Notes: generated by a model from the letters alone, not told the origin. Shown: positions 54,570 through 63,712, counted from the first letter of the stretch. The stretch is 64,000 bases of DNA from Bradyrhizobium sp. LHD-71 (GCF_031157255.1 NZ_JAVIFX010000008.1:124001-188000); one strand, 5' to 3'. Made by a program: numbers and translations.

Positions 54570-55750
54570 TCCGCGGCCGCCGGCCGGTTCGCCTGCGCCA
54601 TGCGCGGCGGTTGGTAGAAGACCTGGCCCTCGAACAGCTTGCGCGCTGTGCGGTAGACCGCGCCGTGGATCGCTCGCACGCGCGCAGGATCGTCGGCGTT
54701 TTCGACGGCAGCATCGACGATGGTGATTCCGGAAGGATGCGCCACCGCGATTGGTCCGTCGCCGGGCCGCGCCAGGGCGTGGGGCAGCGAGCCAACAATG
54801 CGCACGGCGATCGCGAGGCAGGTTGCGCCAGTTATCGGCACTGCCCGATGCGGTTGACCGATCGAGATCATGCGGATGGCGAGTGACATGTCAGCGGCTT
54901 CGATCATCCGGCCGGATAGTGTCGGCGTGCTGACCGGCGCCGCGATCATCGCCACTTTCGGCACGCTGGGAATACGGCCGGCGGCGGCAAGATCTGGCGC
55001 GATGCCCATCGCGACGGAAGCGGCGCGGCGGATCGACTCCATCCGTTCCAGGAAAAGCGGATCCTGCTCGAGGGCATCCGGCAATTCGCCGCCCTGCTTG
55101 CCGAGCGCGCTGGCTGCCACGAAGACGCACGGATTCGCCGCATCGACCAGCGAGGCCTCGATCGGGCCGAGCCCCGGAATCTCGAGGATATCGCGGCCGC
55201 GGCCGGTCGGCAGCAGGCGGCCCGTCTTGGTGCCGCCGGGATCGACGAATTCGAGCCTCACCGGCGCTCCGCTCCCGGCGACGCCGTCAATCGCGAAGTC
55301 ACCCTCGGTTTGCGATTCGCCGCCGCTCACAGCGAAGCGAGCGACGATGATCTTTCCGGTGTTGGTATTGTGGATGCGGACGATGGCCTCGCCGTTCGCC
55401 GGCGCGCGCACCAGCCCTTGCTCGACGGCGAATTGCCCCATGGCCGAGGACATATTTCCACAATTGCCGCTGTAGTCGACCGAGGCCTCCTTCACCGAAA
55501 CCTGCGCGAACGTGTAGTCGACATCAGCGTCGGGGCGCGTTGCAGGCCCGACGACACAGATCTTCGACACCGAGGAGAGTCCTCCGCCCATGCCGTTGAG
55601 CTGGCGTCCGTTTGCGTCGGGAGAACCCATCACCGCGAGGAAGATCGGATCCCAGAGCGCCGGATCGGAGGGCAGGTCGGCGCGGTTGAAGACGACAGCC
55701 TTCGAAGTGCCACCGCGCATGAAAGTCGCTTTCAACCGGCTTTGGGGCAT
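54566..55750 (-). CDS. PrpF-like isomerase (4-oxalomesaconate tautomerase/methylaconitate isomerase family)
   Basis: A 394-residue DapF-fold protein with the PrpF family motifs FMRGGTSKAVVFNRADLP (residues about 10-27), NGMGGGLSSVSKI, the catalytic Cys region SGNCGNMSSAMG (about 93-104), and the late AADMSLAIRMISIGQPHRAVPITGATCLA. PrpF isomerises cis/trans double bonds of aconitate-type acids by proton transfer. With the MmgE/PrpD protein it forms an isomerase-dehydratase pair. The ATG at 55750 has GAGGA upstream; a longer reading from 55801 covers the operator region. Confidence 0.9.
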   Translation of the reverse strand: MPQSRLKATFMRGGTSKAVVFNRADLPSDPALWDPIFLAVMGSPDANGRQLNGMGGGLSSVSKICVVGPATRPDADVDYTFAQVSVKEASVDYSGNCGNMSSAMGQFAVEQGLVRAPANGEAIVRIHNTNTGKIIVARFAVSGGESQTEGDFAIDGVAGSGAPVRLEFVDPGGTKTGRLLPTGRGRDILEIPGLGPIEASLVDAANPCVFVAASALGKQGGELPDALEQDPLFLERMESIRRAASVAMGIAPDLAAAGRIPSVPKVAMIAAPVSTPTLSGRMIEAADMSLAIRMISIGQPHRAVPITGATCLAIAVRIVGSLPHALARPGDGPIAVAHPSGITIVDAAVENADDPARVRAIHGAVYRTARKLFEGQVFYQPPRMAQANRPAAAE

Positions 55751-56100
55751 CGGCTCGTCCTCTATATCGGCTCGTCCTTTACGGGATACTTCTGTATACA
55801 TCTACGTACAAGAATGCTAACGAGTTGTCGACGCGCAAATGCTGGCCGCGCATGCGGTCAGTGCAGGGTGGAAACAAAGGCGCGGCTTGACACGCTGCGC
55901 AAGCCAGCCTGTGGAGTTTCAAGCGGCCGTTGCGGTGGGAAACGTCCGCTGGATGCGTGAACGGCGTGCGGCCCCTTCGGGTGACCGAAATGGTAGGAGG
56001 GCGGTTCTGTTTCAATTATCGCCGCGATGCGGGCTCGATGCCGGTCGCGACGTCCGGTTGTTCCGCAGAATTCACTGGCGGCCGGTTCGAGGAGATGAAA
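55751..56100. other. 350-base divergent promoter region
   Basis: This holds the candidate operator at 55793-55810 and presumably the promoters for the PrpF-like gene (minus) and the FCD regulator (plus). The frame of the regulator stays open upstream to about 55930, but a better ribosome site points to 56101. I see no other gene. Confidence 0.6.
55793..55810. promoter_or_regulatory. Candidate operator of the FCD regulator upstream of prpF-like gene
   Basis: TGTATACA (55793-55800) is a perfect palindrome, followed 2 bases later by TACGTACA with a TACGTA palindrome. It lies 43-60 bases upstream of the PrpF-like ATG. The TGTnnACA pattern recurs at 57781-57788 before the isocitrate-lyase-family and ABC genes. 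It matches the GT-n-AC symmetry common to GntR/FCD operators. Confidence 0.5.
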
Positions 56101-56799
56101 ATGAGCGACGAAACCGTGCTGCCGGACCGAGACAAATTTGCTTCGGCTGCGGACTACGCCTACGCGGCTTTGCGGCGGGAAATCGTCGAGGGGCGCTTCC
56201 CACCGGGGCGCCGCATGCGTGAGATCGAACTGGCGCAACGCCTCGGCATCAGCCGAACGCCGACGCGCCAGGCGCTCTCACGGCTGGAGCTTGAGGGCTT
56301 GCTCGACGCGCGGCCTCGGGCAGGCCTCGTGGTCTCGGTGCTCGATCTGGATGCTGTCGAGGAGCTCTACGAGATGCGGGCAGCCGTCGAGGGTACGGCG
56401 GCGGCGATGGCGGCCCGGCATGCCCGACCGCGCGACCTCGCACTGCTGCAGAAACTGCTTGATGAAGAGACGTTGCTGGGAAGCGACCCGCTGACGCTCT
56501 ATCGGCATAACCGCGAGCTTCACGAGGCGATCCACGTGGCGGCGCATAATCGCTACCTTGAAAAGAGCCTGCATGCGCTCCACGACGCGATCGCACTGCT
56601 CGGCCCAACCACACTCGCGGCCGGCGGGCGCGCCGCCATCGCTCGTAAGGAGCACGCTGCCATCGTCAAGGCGATCACCAAGCGCGACGATGTGTCGGCC
56701 GACCGTCTCATGCGCGCTCATATCATTGATGCCCTCGACGTGCGTCGGGCCATCCTTGAGCGCGAACGCCGCCGAAATGCCGGGCCGGACGACACATGA
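56101..56799 (+). CDS. GntR family regulator with FCD domain
   Basis: A 232-residue regulator. The winged helix contains ELAQRLGISRTPTRQALSRLELEGLL (residues about 43-68), and the FCD domain begins at LDAVEELYEMRAAVEGTAA with NRELHEAIHVAAHNRYL as metal-site helix. GAGGAG stands 6 bases before ATG 56101; ATG 56095 overlaps that ribosome site. It lies between the PrpF/PrpD pair and the isocitrate-lyase-family gene and probably controls both, through the TGTnnACA sites. Confidence 0.9.
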   Translation: MSDETVLPDRDKFASAADYAYAALRREIVEGRFPPGRRMREIELAQRLGISRTPTRQALSRLELEGLLDARPRAGLVVSVLDLDAVEELYEMRAAVEGTAAAMAARHARPRDLALLQKLLDEETLLGSDPLTLYRHNRELHEAIHVAAHNRYLEKSLHALHDAIALLGPTTLAAGGRAAIARKEHAAIVKAITKRDDVSADRLMRAHIIDALDVRRAILERERRRNAGPDDT

Positions 56800-56807
56800 G
56801 ACGGATT

Positions 56808-57698
56808 TTAGGCTCCTTTGTACCGGGCTTCGAGTTCGTCGAACCGAGGCTTGCCGACAATACGTTGGCGCTCGGCGAAGCTGGCCAGCCGGTCTTCGGC
56901 GCCATCAAGCGAACCGTTCTGCTTGAGTATGCCCAGCACGTCCTGGGCCGACTTCATCATGGCCTGGAGCGCAGCGTTCGCGTAAAGCGCGATCGAAAAT
57001 CCCATCGTGCCGAGTTCTTCGAGTGGCAGCATCGGCGTCCTGCCGCCCATCACGACATTGACGAGTTGGGGAGCGGGCAGCTTCCCGATCGCCCGCATCT
57101 CCTCGACAGACTCGGGTGCCTCGACAAAGATCACGTCCGCTCCGGCCTCGGTCATGGCATGGGCGCGTTCGATCGCCCGCTCGAAGCCTTCGACCGCCCG
57201 TGCATCGGTTCTTGCAATGATGATCGTGTCGGGATCGCGGCGCGCGTCAAGCGCGGCGTGGATCTTGGCCAGCATTTCCGGCAGCGGGACAACGCCCTTG
57301 CCGGTGAAATGCCCGCACTTCTTCGGAAAGACCTGATCCTCGATTTGCAGCGCGGCGGCGCCGGCCCGTTCGAGCAGTTGGACGGTGCGGGAGACATTGA
57401 GCGCATTGCCAAAGCCGGTGTCGATGTCGACTACCAGCGGGATCCTGGTGACGTCGCTGATGCGGGCGGCAGCCTCAGCCAGTTCGGTCGCCGAAAGCAG
57501 GCCGAGATCCGGCATACCGAGCTGCATGTTCGTGAAGCCCGCGCCCGTCAGATAGACGGCCTCGAAGCCGAGGTCCTCGATAATGCGCGCCATCAAGGCA
57601 TTGGCTGCGCCCGGCAGAAGAAAGACCTCTCGTCGGTTTATGAGATCGCGCAGGCGCTGGCGGCTGCTCTGCTGAGACGTTTCGAAGGTGTTGAGCAT
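56808..57698 (-). CDS. Isocitrate lyase/PEP mutase superfamily protein (PrpB-like)
   Basis: A 296-residue TIM-barrel lyase. VDIDTGFGNALNVSRTV (residues about 91-107) binds the metal, QIEDQVFPKKCGHFTGK supplies the catalytic Cys128 in KKCGH, and IIARTDARAVEGFERAI follows. This is the pattern of 2-methylisocitrate lyase, 2,3-dimethylmalate lyase and oxaloacetate decarboxylase relatives. It would cleave a C-C bond in the acid produced by the PrpD and PrpF homologues. Only 8 bases separate its stop from that of the convergent FCD regulator. The start at 57698 fits the family N-terminus. Confidence 0.92.
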   Translation of the reverse strand: MLNTFETSQQSSRQRLRDLINRREVFLLPGAANALMARIIEDLGFEAVYLTGAGFTNMQLGMPDLGLLSATELAEAAARISDVTRIPLVVDIDTGFGNALNVSRTVQLLERAGAAALQIEDQVFPKKCGHFTGKGVVPLPEMLAKIHAALDARRDPDTIIIARTDARAVEGFERAIERAHAMTEAGADVIFVEAPESVEEMRAIGKLPAPQLVNVVMGGRTPMLPLEELGTMGFSIALYANAALQAMMKSAQDVLGILKQNGSLDGAEDRLASFAERQRIVGKPRFDELEARYKGA

Positions 57699-57774
57699 GG
57701 TGGACCTGCTCCGTGCTGCGGGGGGCGGGACAAAACCTTGTCGCTCGGGACTATGCTCGTCAGCAGTGGCTAGC

Positions 57775-57796
57775 GTCAACTGTTGACAGTCGACAA
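57775..57796. promoter_or_regulatory. Candidate operator between ICL-family and ABC genes
   Basis: GTCAAC-T-GTTGAC (57775-57787) is a perfect dyad around one base and contains TGTTGACA. GTCGAC follows immediately (57790-57795). It lies 77 bases upstream of the ICL-family start and 71 bases upstream of the binding-protein start, where one regulator could control both directions. The TGTnnACA core matches the site upstream of the PrpF-like gene. Confidence 0.5.
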
Positions 57797-57857
57797 TTTC
57801 GCAGGCCAATCTGCGGACGAAGCATCCGGATCAGAGATGCAACAGGGAGTGAATGTG

Positions 57858-58907
57858 ATGGCTGAAAAGCATGATCCGGCCTTTGGCCTGACCCGTCGCA
57901 GCGTCCTGGTCGGCGGCGCGGCGCTCGGACTCGTTGGTGCGCGTCGGGCTCAAGCCGCAGGCCTCGATCTCGAGGCGGCACGCAAGGAGGGGAAGGTCGT
58001 TGTCTACAACAACTGGCAACCGAACGGCATCGAGCCGCTGCTCCAGCGTTTCCGCGATGCTGTCCCCGGAATCCGCACCGAGCAGATTAGACTCGGCAGC
58101 AATCCGCTGATTGAACGCTTCCAGACCGAGTTCAGCGCCGGCCGCAATCTCTGCGATGTGCTCGTCACCTTTCCGGACGAACGCATCGACGAAGGGTTGA
58201 AGCAGGGCTGGATGGCGCAATGGACTCCACCGGAGATCGGCAACTTCGCGCCGGAGTACAACAACAACAACATGCTGTTCACGATCCAGCATGCGCGCGA
58301 ATGCATCATCTGGAACAAGAGCCAGGTCAGGCCGGCTGATGCGCCGAAGGAATGGATCGATTTGCTCGACCCGAAGTGGAAGGGCCGCGTCGGCATGAAC
58401 CCGCCCTGGCGCTCGGTCTCGATTCAGCAGATCTGCGCCTTCTGGGAGGACATCGGCATCAAGGACGCGCCCGAGCGCCTGAAGGCGAACGAAGTTCGCT
58501 TCTTCGAGGGGTCGGGTGGCATCATCCAGGCGGTCGTACGCGGCGACGTGCGTGTCGCTGAACTGACCGACCTGCCGCTCAACCCGATGCTGGAGGATGG
58601 AGCGCCGATCGGCTTCGTCTATCCGAAGTCCGGCACCACGCTCTCGGCCAACAAGGCCTTCGTCGCGGCCAAGGCGCCGAACCCGAACGCGGCCAAGGTT
58701 TTTTTGAACTGGCTGATGACCGCGGAAGGCCAGGTGCATTTGCAGAATTACTGCGGCCTGTCGGTGACCCGGAAGGGCGCGCCGCCGCTGAGCAAGCTGC
58801 CCGCGACGGCCGACCTTAGTAATGTCGTCGACGGCGAGAAGATCCTGACGCCGGCGCGCCAGACAGTCATCGTGGACAAGTGGCGTTCGACTTTCGGTAT
58901 CCGCTGA
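57858..58907 (+). CDS. ABC transporter substrate-binding protein (Fbp/AfuA-like), Tat-exported
   Basis: A 349-residue binding protein. LTRRSVLVGGAALGLVGARRAQAA is a Tat-type leader (given here in the first 30 residues). The mature part has the family layout (ARKEGKVVVYNNWQP, IERFQTEFSAGRNLCDVLV, DLLDPKWKGRVGMNPPW). The adjacent double-Tyr iron motif of true ferric-binding proteins is not visible, so an organic anion is more likely than iron. GGGAG lies 9 bases before the ATG. It is followed by a fused permease and an ATPase. Confidence 0.88.
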   Translation: MAEKHDPAFGLTRRSVLVGGAALGLVGARRAQAAGLDLEAARKEGKVVVYNNWQPNGIEPLLQRFRDAVPGIRTEQIRLGSNPLIERFQTEFSAGRNLCDVLVTFPDERIDEGLKQGWMAQWTPPEIGNFAPEYNNNNMLFTIQHARECIIWNKSQVRPADAPKEWIDLLDPKWKGRVGMNPPWRSVSIQQICAFWEDIGIKDAPERLKANEVRFFEGSGGIIQAVVRGDVRVAELTDLPLNPMLEDGAPIGFVYPKSGTTLSANKAFVAAKAPNPNAAKVFLNWLMTAEGQVHLQNYCGLSVTRKGAPPLSKLPATADLSNVVDGEKILTPARQTVIVDKWRSTFGIR

Positions 58908-59023
58908 GCGCGTGATCGCTGCGCGGAACGGCAGTTTCGCGCAGCGATCGTTTCAAGCGAAGCGCACGCAGATGCGCATCCGAAAAAATGCTCCAGCAAA
59001 CAAGACGGTCCCGCGAGCCGATC

Positions 59024-60751
59024 ATGTCCGTAGATGCCTCCACTGTTCATGGGTTGCCGGTCTCCGACACCAACCGGCGGAGCAGCTCCCGCGGCGTCCT
59101 GATGGGCGTCTACTGGGTCACCTTCGTGCTTGTCGCCGCGATGGTGGCTATTCCGGTGATCGCACTCGTCTATGGCAGCTTCCGCACGAGTGCGCCGGGC
59201 CTGCCCGGCGACTGGACCCTGCGCAACTATGCGGGCCTCGCCTCGAGCGGCGTCCTGTCGTCGATGAGCACAACGTTGGTGATCGGCCTCTTCACCTCGG
59301 TGCTCTCGATTATCATCGGCACGGCGATAGCGCTCATCCTGCATCGAACGGATTTCCGCTACGGGCGGATCGTGATGCCGCTGATCGGACTCACATTCTA
59401 TTTCCCGTCCTTCATCCTCGCCATGGCGTGGATCATCGTCGGTGCGCCAGGAGGCATTTACAATACCGTGGTCGACGACATGCTCGGCATGCCCTGGTTG
59501 CGCGCCGACATCTACACCGCGGCGGGCATCGTTTTCGTCATGGTCCTGCACCAGGTCCCTTTCGTCTACCTGACAATGCGCGGTCCGATTATCGGCATGG
59601 ACCCGATCTACGAGGAGGCGGCGAATGCCGCTGGTGCCAAGCCGTACGAAGTACTGCTGCGGGTGACGTTGCCGCTGCTCGGCTATTCGCTGATTTCGAG
59701 CTTCATCCTGACCTTCGTCATGACAATCGAGCAATTCGCGATTCCTGCGCTGCTCGGCATTCCGGGGCAGGTGACGATGCTGGCGACGCAGCTCTATCTG
59801 CTGGTCCGGTTCTCGCCGACCGATTACGGGCTGGCGGCGGCGATCGGCGTCGCACTCAGCCTGATCACCGGCGCGGCGATCTGGGCACAGCGGCGCGTCA
59901 CCACCGCCGGTCGGCTGACCACCGTCACCGGCAAGGCCGGGCGCATCAAGCAGATTCCGCTCGGCCACTGGCGCTGGGCGGCGAACCTCCTGTGCTTCGG
60001 CTTCGTCTTCCTCGGGCTCATCATGCCGATGGTGATCCTGCTCTACACCTCTGTGCTGAAGTGGTTCACCGTGAACCCGTTCGACGGCATGTATACGCTT
60101 CGAAACTACGTCTTCATCTGGGAGAGTGGCTCGACCGTCGGCAGTTTCACCAATACGCTGATCGTGTCGGGCGTCGGCGCGGCGGTGGGCGTGCTGCTCG
60201 GGTTGCTCTGCTGCTATTTCACCTTGCGGTTACGCCCGCCCGGCTATCGCGCGCTGGATTTCCTGGTCAGCCTGCCCTTCGGTGTGCCCGGTGTGGTGCT
60301 CGGCCTCGGCTTGCTCTGGGCCTATGCCTATCTGCCGCTGCCACTCTACGGCACGCTGACTTTGATGATCATCGCCTTCGTGACGCGTTTCCTGCCCTAT
60401 GCCACTGAAACGATTGGCGGGCAGATGGTGCAGATCGACAAAAGCCTGGAAGAGGCGGCTTGGGTCAATGGCGCGACCCGTCTGCAGGGCGTTGGAAAGA
60501 TCCTGCTGCCGCTGGTCTCGCCGTCGCTGCAGGGCGCCTATTTCCTGCTTTTCATGGCGTTCTTTCGCGAGATCTCCTCGGCGATCCTGATCTACTCGGT
60601 CAACACCTCGGTGATCTCGATCTCAATCTGGTCGTTCTTCGAGCAGGCGAATTGGGGACTGGCGAGTGCGCTCGCGGTCGTCGCCACACTGATCATTTTT
60701 GTCGCCATGGCGTTGATCACGCGCATGGTCTCGACCGCCGGGCGCGGCTGA
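59024..60751 (+). CDS. Fused two-domain ABC permease (FbpB/AfuB type)
   Basis: A 575-residue permease formed by two tandem six-helix domains. The EAA loops are EEAANAAGAKPYEVLLRVTLPLL (about residue 200) and EEAAWVNGATRLQGVGKILLPLV (about residue 482). This double-permease layout is normal for the ferric/2-aminoethylphosphonate branch of importers. ATG 59024 gives a short N-terminal tail before the first helix; ATG 58988 is an alternative, and neither has a strong ribosome site. The ATPase gene follows after 12 bases. Confidence 0.92.
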   Translation: MSVDASTVHGLPVSDTNRRSSSRGVLMGVYWVTFVLVAAMVAIPVIALVYGSFRTSAPGLPGDWTLRNYAGLASSGVLSSMSTTLVIGLFTSVLSIIIGTAIALILHRTDFRYGRIVMPLIGLTFYFPSFILAMAWIIVGAPGGIYNTVVDDMLGMPWLRADIYTAAGIVFVMVLHQVPFVYLTMRGPIIGMDPIYEEAANAAGAKPYEVLLRVTLPLLGYSLISSFILTFVMTIEQFAIPALLGIPGQVTMLATQLYLLVRFSPTDYGLAAAIGVALSLITGAAIWAQRRVTTAGRLTTVTGKAGRIKQIPLGHWRWAANLLCFGFVFLGLIMPMVILLYTSVLKWFTVNPFDGMYTLRNYVFIWESGSTVGSFTNTLIVSGVGAAVGVLLGLLCCYFTLRLRPPGYRALDFLVSLPFGVPGVVLGLGLLWAYAYLPLPLYGTLTLMIIAFVTRFLPYATETIGGQMVQIDKSLEEAAWVNGATRLQGVGKILLPLVSPSLQGAYFLLFMAFFREISSAILIYSVNTSVISISIWSFFEQANWGLASALAVVATLIIFVAMALITRMVSTAGRG

Positions 60752-60763
60752 GGAAGGTCTGCA

Positions 60764-61852
60764 ATGAGCATCAGCATCGAGAACCTCACCAAGCGCTACG
60801 GTCCGCTCACCGTCGTTCATGGCATTTCCTTCAACGTCGCCAAGGGCGAATTCATGTCGCTGCTCGGGCCGTCCGGCTGCGGAAAGACGACGACCTTGCG
60901 CTGCATCGCCGGACTGGAGGACGCCAATGGTGGAGTCATTCGCATCGGCGACAGGATAGTCTCGGCACCGGAGCAGGACGTGGTCGTCTCGGCGCATGAA
61001 CGTCAGATCGGCATGGTGTTCCAGTCCTATGCGATCTGGCCGCACATGACAGTCGCCGGCAACGTCGGCTTCCCGCTCGCGATCCGAAAGGTCGCGGCGC
61101 AGGAGGTTGAGCGACAGGTCGACGAAGCGCTGGAGATCGTCGGCATGCGACATCTGCGCGACCGACATCCCTCGCAACTGTCCGGCGGGCAGCAGCAGCG
61201 TGTTGCGCTGGCGCGCGCGATCGTCGGGCGCCCGCGCGTGCTGCTCTTCGACGAGCCCCTGTCCAATCTCGACGCCAAGCTGCGCGAGGGCACCCGGACC
61301 GAAATCAAGCGGCTGCAGCGCGAGCTCGATGTTGCGACCGTCTACGTGACGCATGACCAGGAGGAGGCCTTGTCCATGTCCGACCGGGTCATCGTCATGG
61401 ATGGCGGTCGGATCACGCAAGCCGGCACGCCGAAAGAGCTCTATCGCCGTCCGGCAAACCGCTTCGTCGCCGATTTCGTCGGTCGCGCCAGCTTCATCGA
61501 CGTCACGCGCATGAACGGCTCGGGTTGGTCGACGGCGGCAGGAGTTCGGCTGCGCCTCGACGATGCCGGCGCGCCGCCGGCAACGCGCTATCAGGCCATG
61601 CTGCGCCCGGAGAGCATCGACATCTGCCACGGAGCAGCGCGCGGCAAAGCAGACGAGAGCGATAATATCCTGTGCGGCCATGTGGTCGAGAGCCACTATC
61701 TCGGCGCCTATACGGAATATCTTGTCGAGGCCTCGGGGGCAAAGCTCAAGGTGCATTCGCGGTCCGATTTCGACGTCGGCGCCGAGGTGACGCTGCGCTT
61801 CGCGCCGGAGTTCTGCCGGCTCGTGGCGCTTGGCGACGAGGATCGCGTATGA
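60764..61852 (+). CDS. ABC transporter ATP-binding protein, FbpC/PotA type
   Basis: A 362-residue ATPase. Walker A GPSGCGKTT is at 35-43, QSYAIWPHMTV contains the Q-loop, the signature LSGGQ is at 139-143, Walker B LLFDEP at 160-165, and the His switch in VTHDQEE. A TOBE-type C-terminal domain (AMLRPESIDIC) follows. Its stop overlaps an ATG that opens the short remnant gene behind it. Confidence 0.95.
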   Translation: MSISIENLTKRYGPLTVVHGISFNVAKGEFMSLLGPSGCGKTTTLRCIAGLEDANGGVIRIGDRIVSAPEQDVVVSAHERQIGMVFQSYAIWPHMTVAGNVGFPLAIRKVAAQEVERQVDEALEIVGMRHLRDRHPSQLSGGQQQRVALARAIVGRPRVLLFDEPLSNLDAKLREGTRTEIKRLQRELDVATVYVTHDQEEALSMSDRVIVMDGGRITQAGTPKELYRRPANRFVADFVGRASFIDVTRMNGSGWSTAAGVRLRLDDAGAPPATRYQAMLRPESIDICHGAARGKADESDNILCGHVVESHYLGAYTEYLVEASGAKLKVHSRSDFDVGAEVTLRFAPEFCRLVALGDEDRV

Positions 61853-61971
61853 CCAGCAGTTGGATTGCAACCGACGAGTTCGAAGAGTTCGCCGCTGCGT
61901 TGTTCGTCAATGCCGGCCTGTCCGAGGCGGGTCGGGCGGTCGATCTGTTGCTTTCGCGACGTCTCGCCTGA
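61849..61971 (+). pseudogene. 40-codon ORF, possible N-terminal remnant of an Ldh2-type dehydrogenase
   Basis: ATG 61849 overlaps the ATPase stop (ATGA) and opens a 40-residue frame. Its stretch DEFEEFAAALFVNAGLSEAGRAVDLL resembles the first helix region of malate/L-lactate dehydrogenase family 2 proteins, which normally continue for 300 more residues. Here the frame stops, and 11 bases later the DUF4387 gene starts. A large internal deletion of a once coupled gene would explain this. A genuine small protein is the alternative. The similarity is short, so confidence is low. Confidence 0.35.
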
Positions 61972-61982
61972 GGGAGGCTTGC

Positions 61983-62285
61983 TTGCGACTGGATACGATG
62001 GCGCAGGTGATCCGCAGCAAGAATGCCGGACCATGCCTGCTGACGTTCGATCTTATGCTTCCCGATGAGGCCACCTTCGCCTATGTCGGTGCACGCATCG
62101 CCACGCTGCGACAGAAGGTGGCGTTGGCCTATGGCCGTAGCGAAAACGAGGTCGCGGTGCTGGCCTACGCGCCGGCGCTTGCGGTGAAGATCACGCTGCC
62201 GCGCGATATCGTCTCAGGTGATGTCGGCGATCGCGACGTCTATGGCGCGCAGCAGCACGCGCCGCTGCTGGACATGGATCTATGA
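61983..62285 (+). CDS. DUF4387 family protein
   Basis: A 100-residue protein with the family core MAQVIRSKNAGPCLLTFDLML and the end AQQHAPLLDMDL. DUF4387 proteins are small and of unknown function, and they usually accompany DUF1446 (AtuA-like) genes, as here. A TTG at 61983, with GAGGGAGG 5 bases before it, is taken as start because the family N-terminus (LRLDTMAQ) begins there. ATG 61998 would truncate it by five residues. The stop overlaps the AtuA-like start by 4 bases, so the two proteins probably form a complex or act in sequence. Confidence 0.82.
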   Translation: MRLDTMAQVIRSKNAGPCLLTFDLMLPDEATFAYVGARIATLRQKVALAYGRSENEVAVLAYAPALAVKITLPRDIVSGDVGDRDVYGAQQHAPLLDMDL

Positions 62286-63679
62286 CGGCGATCGCGCGAC
62301 TTCTCGATGATTTCGCTCGGCGGCGGCGGCCACTGCGCTCGCTTGGCGCCTCGGGCCAGCTCGGCTATGGCATTCCGACACCGGCTTTCGAAGCCGGGCT
62401 CGGCCGTGCCCCCGATATGATCGGCGTCGACATGGGCTCGATCGACATCGGCCCGAACTATCTTGGCAGCGGCAAGCTGGCGCCGACCCGCGGTGGAGCG
62501 AAGCGCGATCTGCGCAAGGTGCTGAACGCGGCGCGGCGCCTCGATATCCCGCTCATTGTCGGCTCGGCTGGTTCGGCAGGGGCCAGGCCGCATCTCGACC
62601 AGACCCTGGCGATAATCCGGGAGATTGCAGCGGAAGACGGCTTGCGTTTCCGCATGGGCGTAGTCGCAGCCGACGTATCGCCAGGCGTGGTCAAGCAAGC
62701 ACTGCGGGCCGGGCGTGTTCGACCGATGGATACGATGCCGCCGCTGACCGAGGCGGATGTCGATGCGACCAGCAACCTCGTCGGTCAACTCGGCCTCGAG
62801 GCCTTCAGGCGGGCGCTGGAAGCCGATGTCGATGTGGTCGCGCTGGGGCGGGCCTGCGATACCGGCATTTTCGCCAGCATCCCCGCCATGCTCGGCTTTC
62901 CGCCGGGCATCGCCATGCACATGGCCAAGATCGTCGAATGCGCCTCGCTCTGCTGCAGCCCCGGCGGTCGCGACACTATCCTCGGCATTCTCGACGATGA
63001 CGGGTTCGAGCTCGAAAGCATGGCGCCGAGCCGCGCGGCGACACCGGCCTCGGTCGCCGCACACAGCCTCTACGAACAGGCCGACCCGTTCGAAATCCGC
63101 GAGCCGGCGGGACGCGTCGACCTGCGCGACGTGACTTATCGAGCGCTCGACTCGCGACGCACCCGCGTCGAAGGCGCGCGCTTCGAACCGGCATCCGGGC
63201 TGACGCTGAAGCTCGAGGGAGCTTCGTTCCTCGGTCATCGCGCGCTGCTGCTCGCAGGGGTCGCAGATCCGCGGTTCATCGCCCGGTACGAAGAGATCTT
63301 CGCGGCGGTCACGACGGTCGTCCGCAATCTGGTGTGCGAGGATTCGCCTGAGGATTACCGCCTCGGCTTCCGCCTTTACGGTGTCGACGGCGTCCGCGCC
63401 TGGGCCGGCGCGCCGGGGCAGATGCCGCGCGAGGCCTTCGTACTGGGCGAGTGCCTCGCGCCGACGCCCGAGCGCGCCGAGGAAGTCATCCGCACGACGA
63501 AGCAGTACCTCCTGCATCACGGCTATGAGGGCAGGCTTTCGACGGCCGGCAACCTCGCCTTCCCCTTCACACCGCCGGAAGTGATGGTCGGCCCGGCCTA
63601 TCGCTTCAATGTCTTCCACTTGATGGAGGTGGACGATATGGCGAGCCTCTTTCCCGTCGAGGTGGAGACGTTCGGCTGA
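62282..63679 (+). CDS. AtuA-like acyclic terpene utilisation family protein (DUF1446), short form
   Basis: A 465-residue DUF1446 protein: SGQLGYGIPTPAFEAGLGRAPDMIGVDMGSIDIGPNYLGSG at the N-terminus (in pieces, residues about 24-64), GSAGSAGARPHLDQTL (about 94-109), ALGRACDTGIFASIPAMLGFPPGIAMHMAKI, and CCSPGGRD. It lacks the C-terminal ferredoxin-fold domain of the 596-residue homologue at 3468-5258. It is instead coupled to a separate DUF4387 gene. Its reaction is not known. It closes the ABC operon and converges on a third MmgE/PrpD gene. Confidence 0.9.
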   Translation: MTAIARLLDDFARRRRPLRSLGASGQLGYGIPTPAFEAGLGRAPDMIGVDMGSIDIGPNYLGSGKLAPTRGGAKRDLRKVLNAARRLDIPLIVGSAGSAGARPHLDQTLAIIREIAAEDGLRFRMGVVAADVSPGVVKQALRAGRVRPMDTMPPLTEADVDATSNLVGQLGLEAFRRALEADVDVVALGRACDTGIFASIPAMLGFPPGIAMHMAKIVECASLCCSPGGRDTILGILDDDGFELESMAPSRAATPASVAAHSLYEQADPFEIREPAGRVDLRDVTYRALDSRRTRVEGARFEPASGLTLKLEGASFLGHRALLLAGVADPRFIARYEEIFAAVTTVVRNLVCEDSPEDYRLGFRLYGVDGVRAWAGAPGQMPREAFVLGECLAPTPERAEEVIRTTKQYLLHHGYEGRLSTAGNLAFPFTPPEVMVGPAYRFNVFHLMEVDDMASLFPVEVETFG

Positions 63680-63712
63680 TCCGGATGGCTGTTGGCCGCG
63701 AAAGCGGCAGCC

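Noticed and set aside
62240-63619. 459-residue open frame opposite the short DUF1446 gene
   Set aside because: Antisense shadow; the plus-strand protein carries the conserved motifs and operon overlap.
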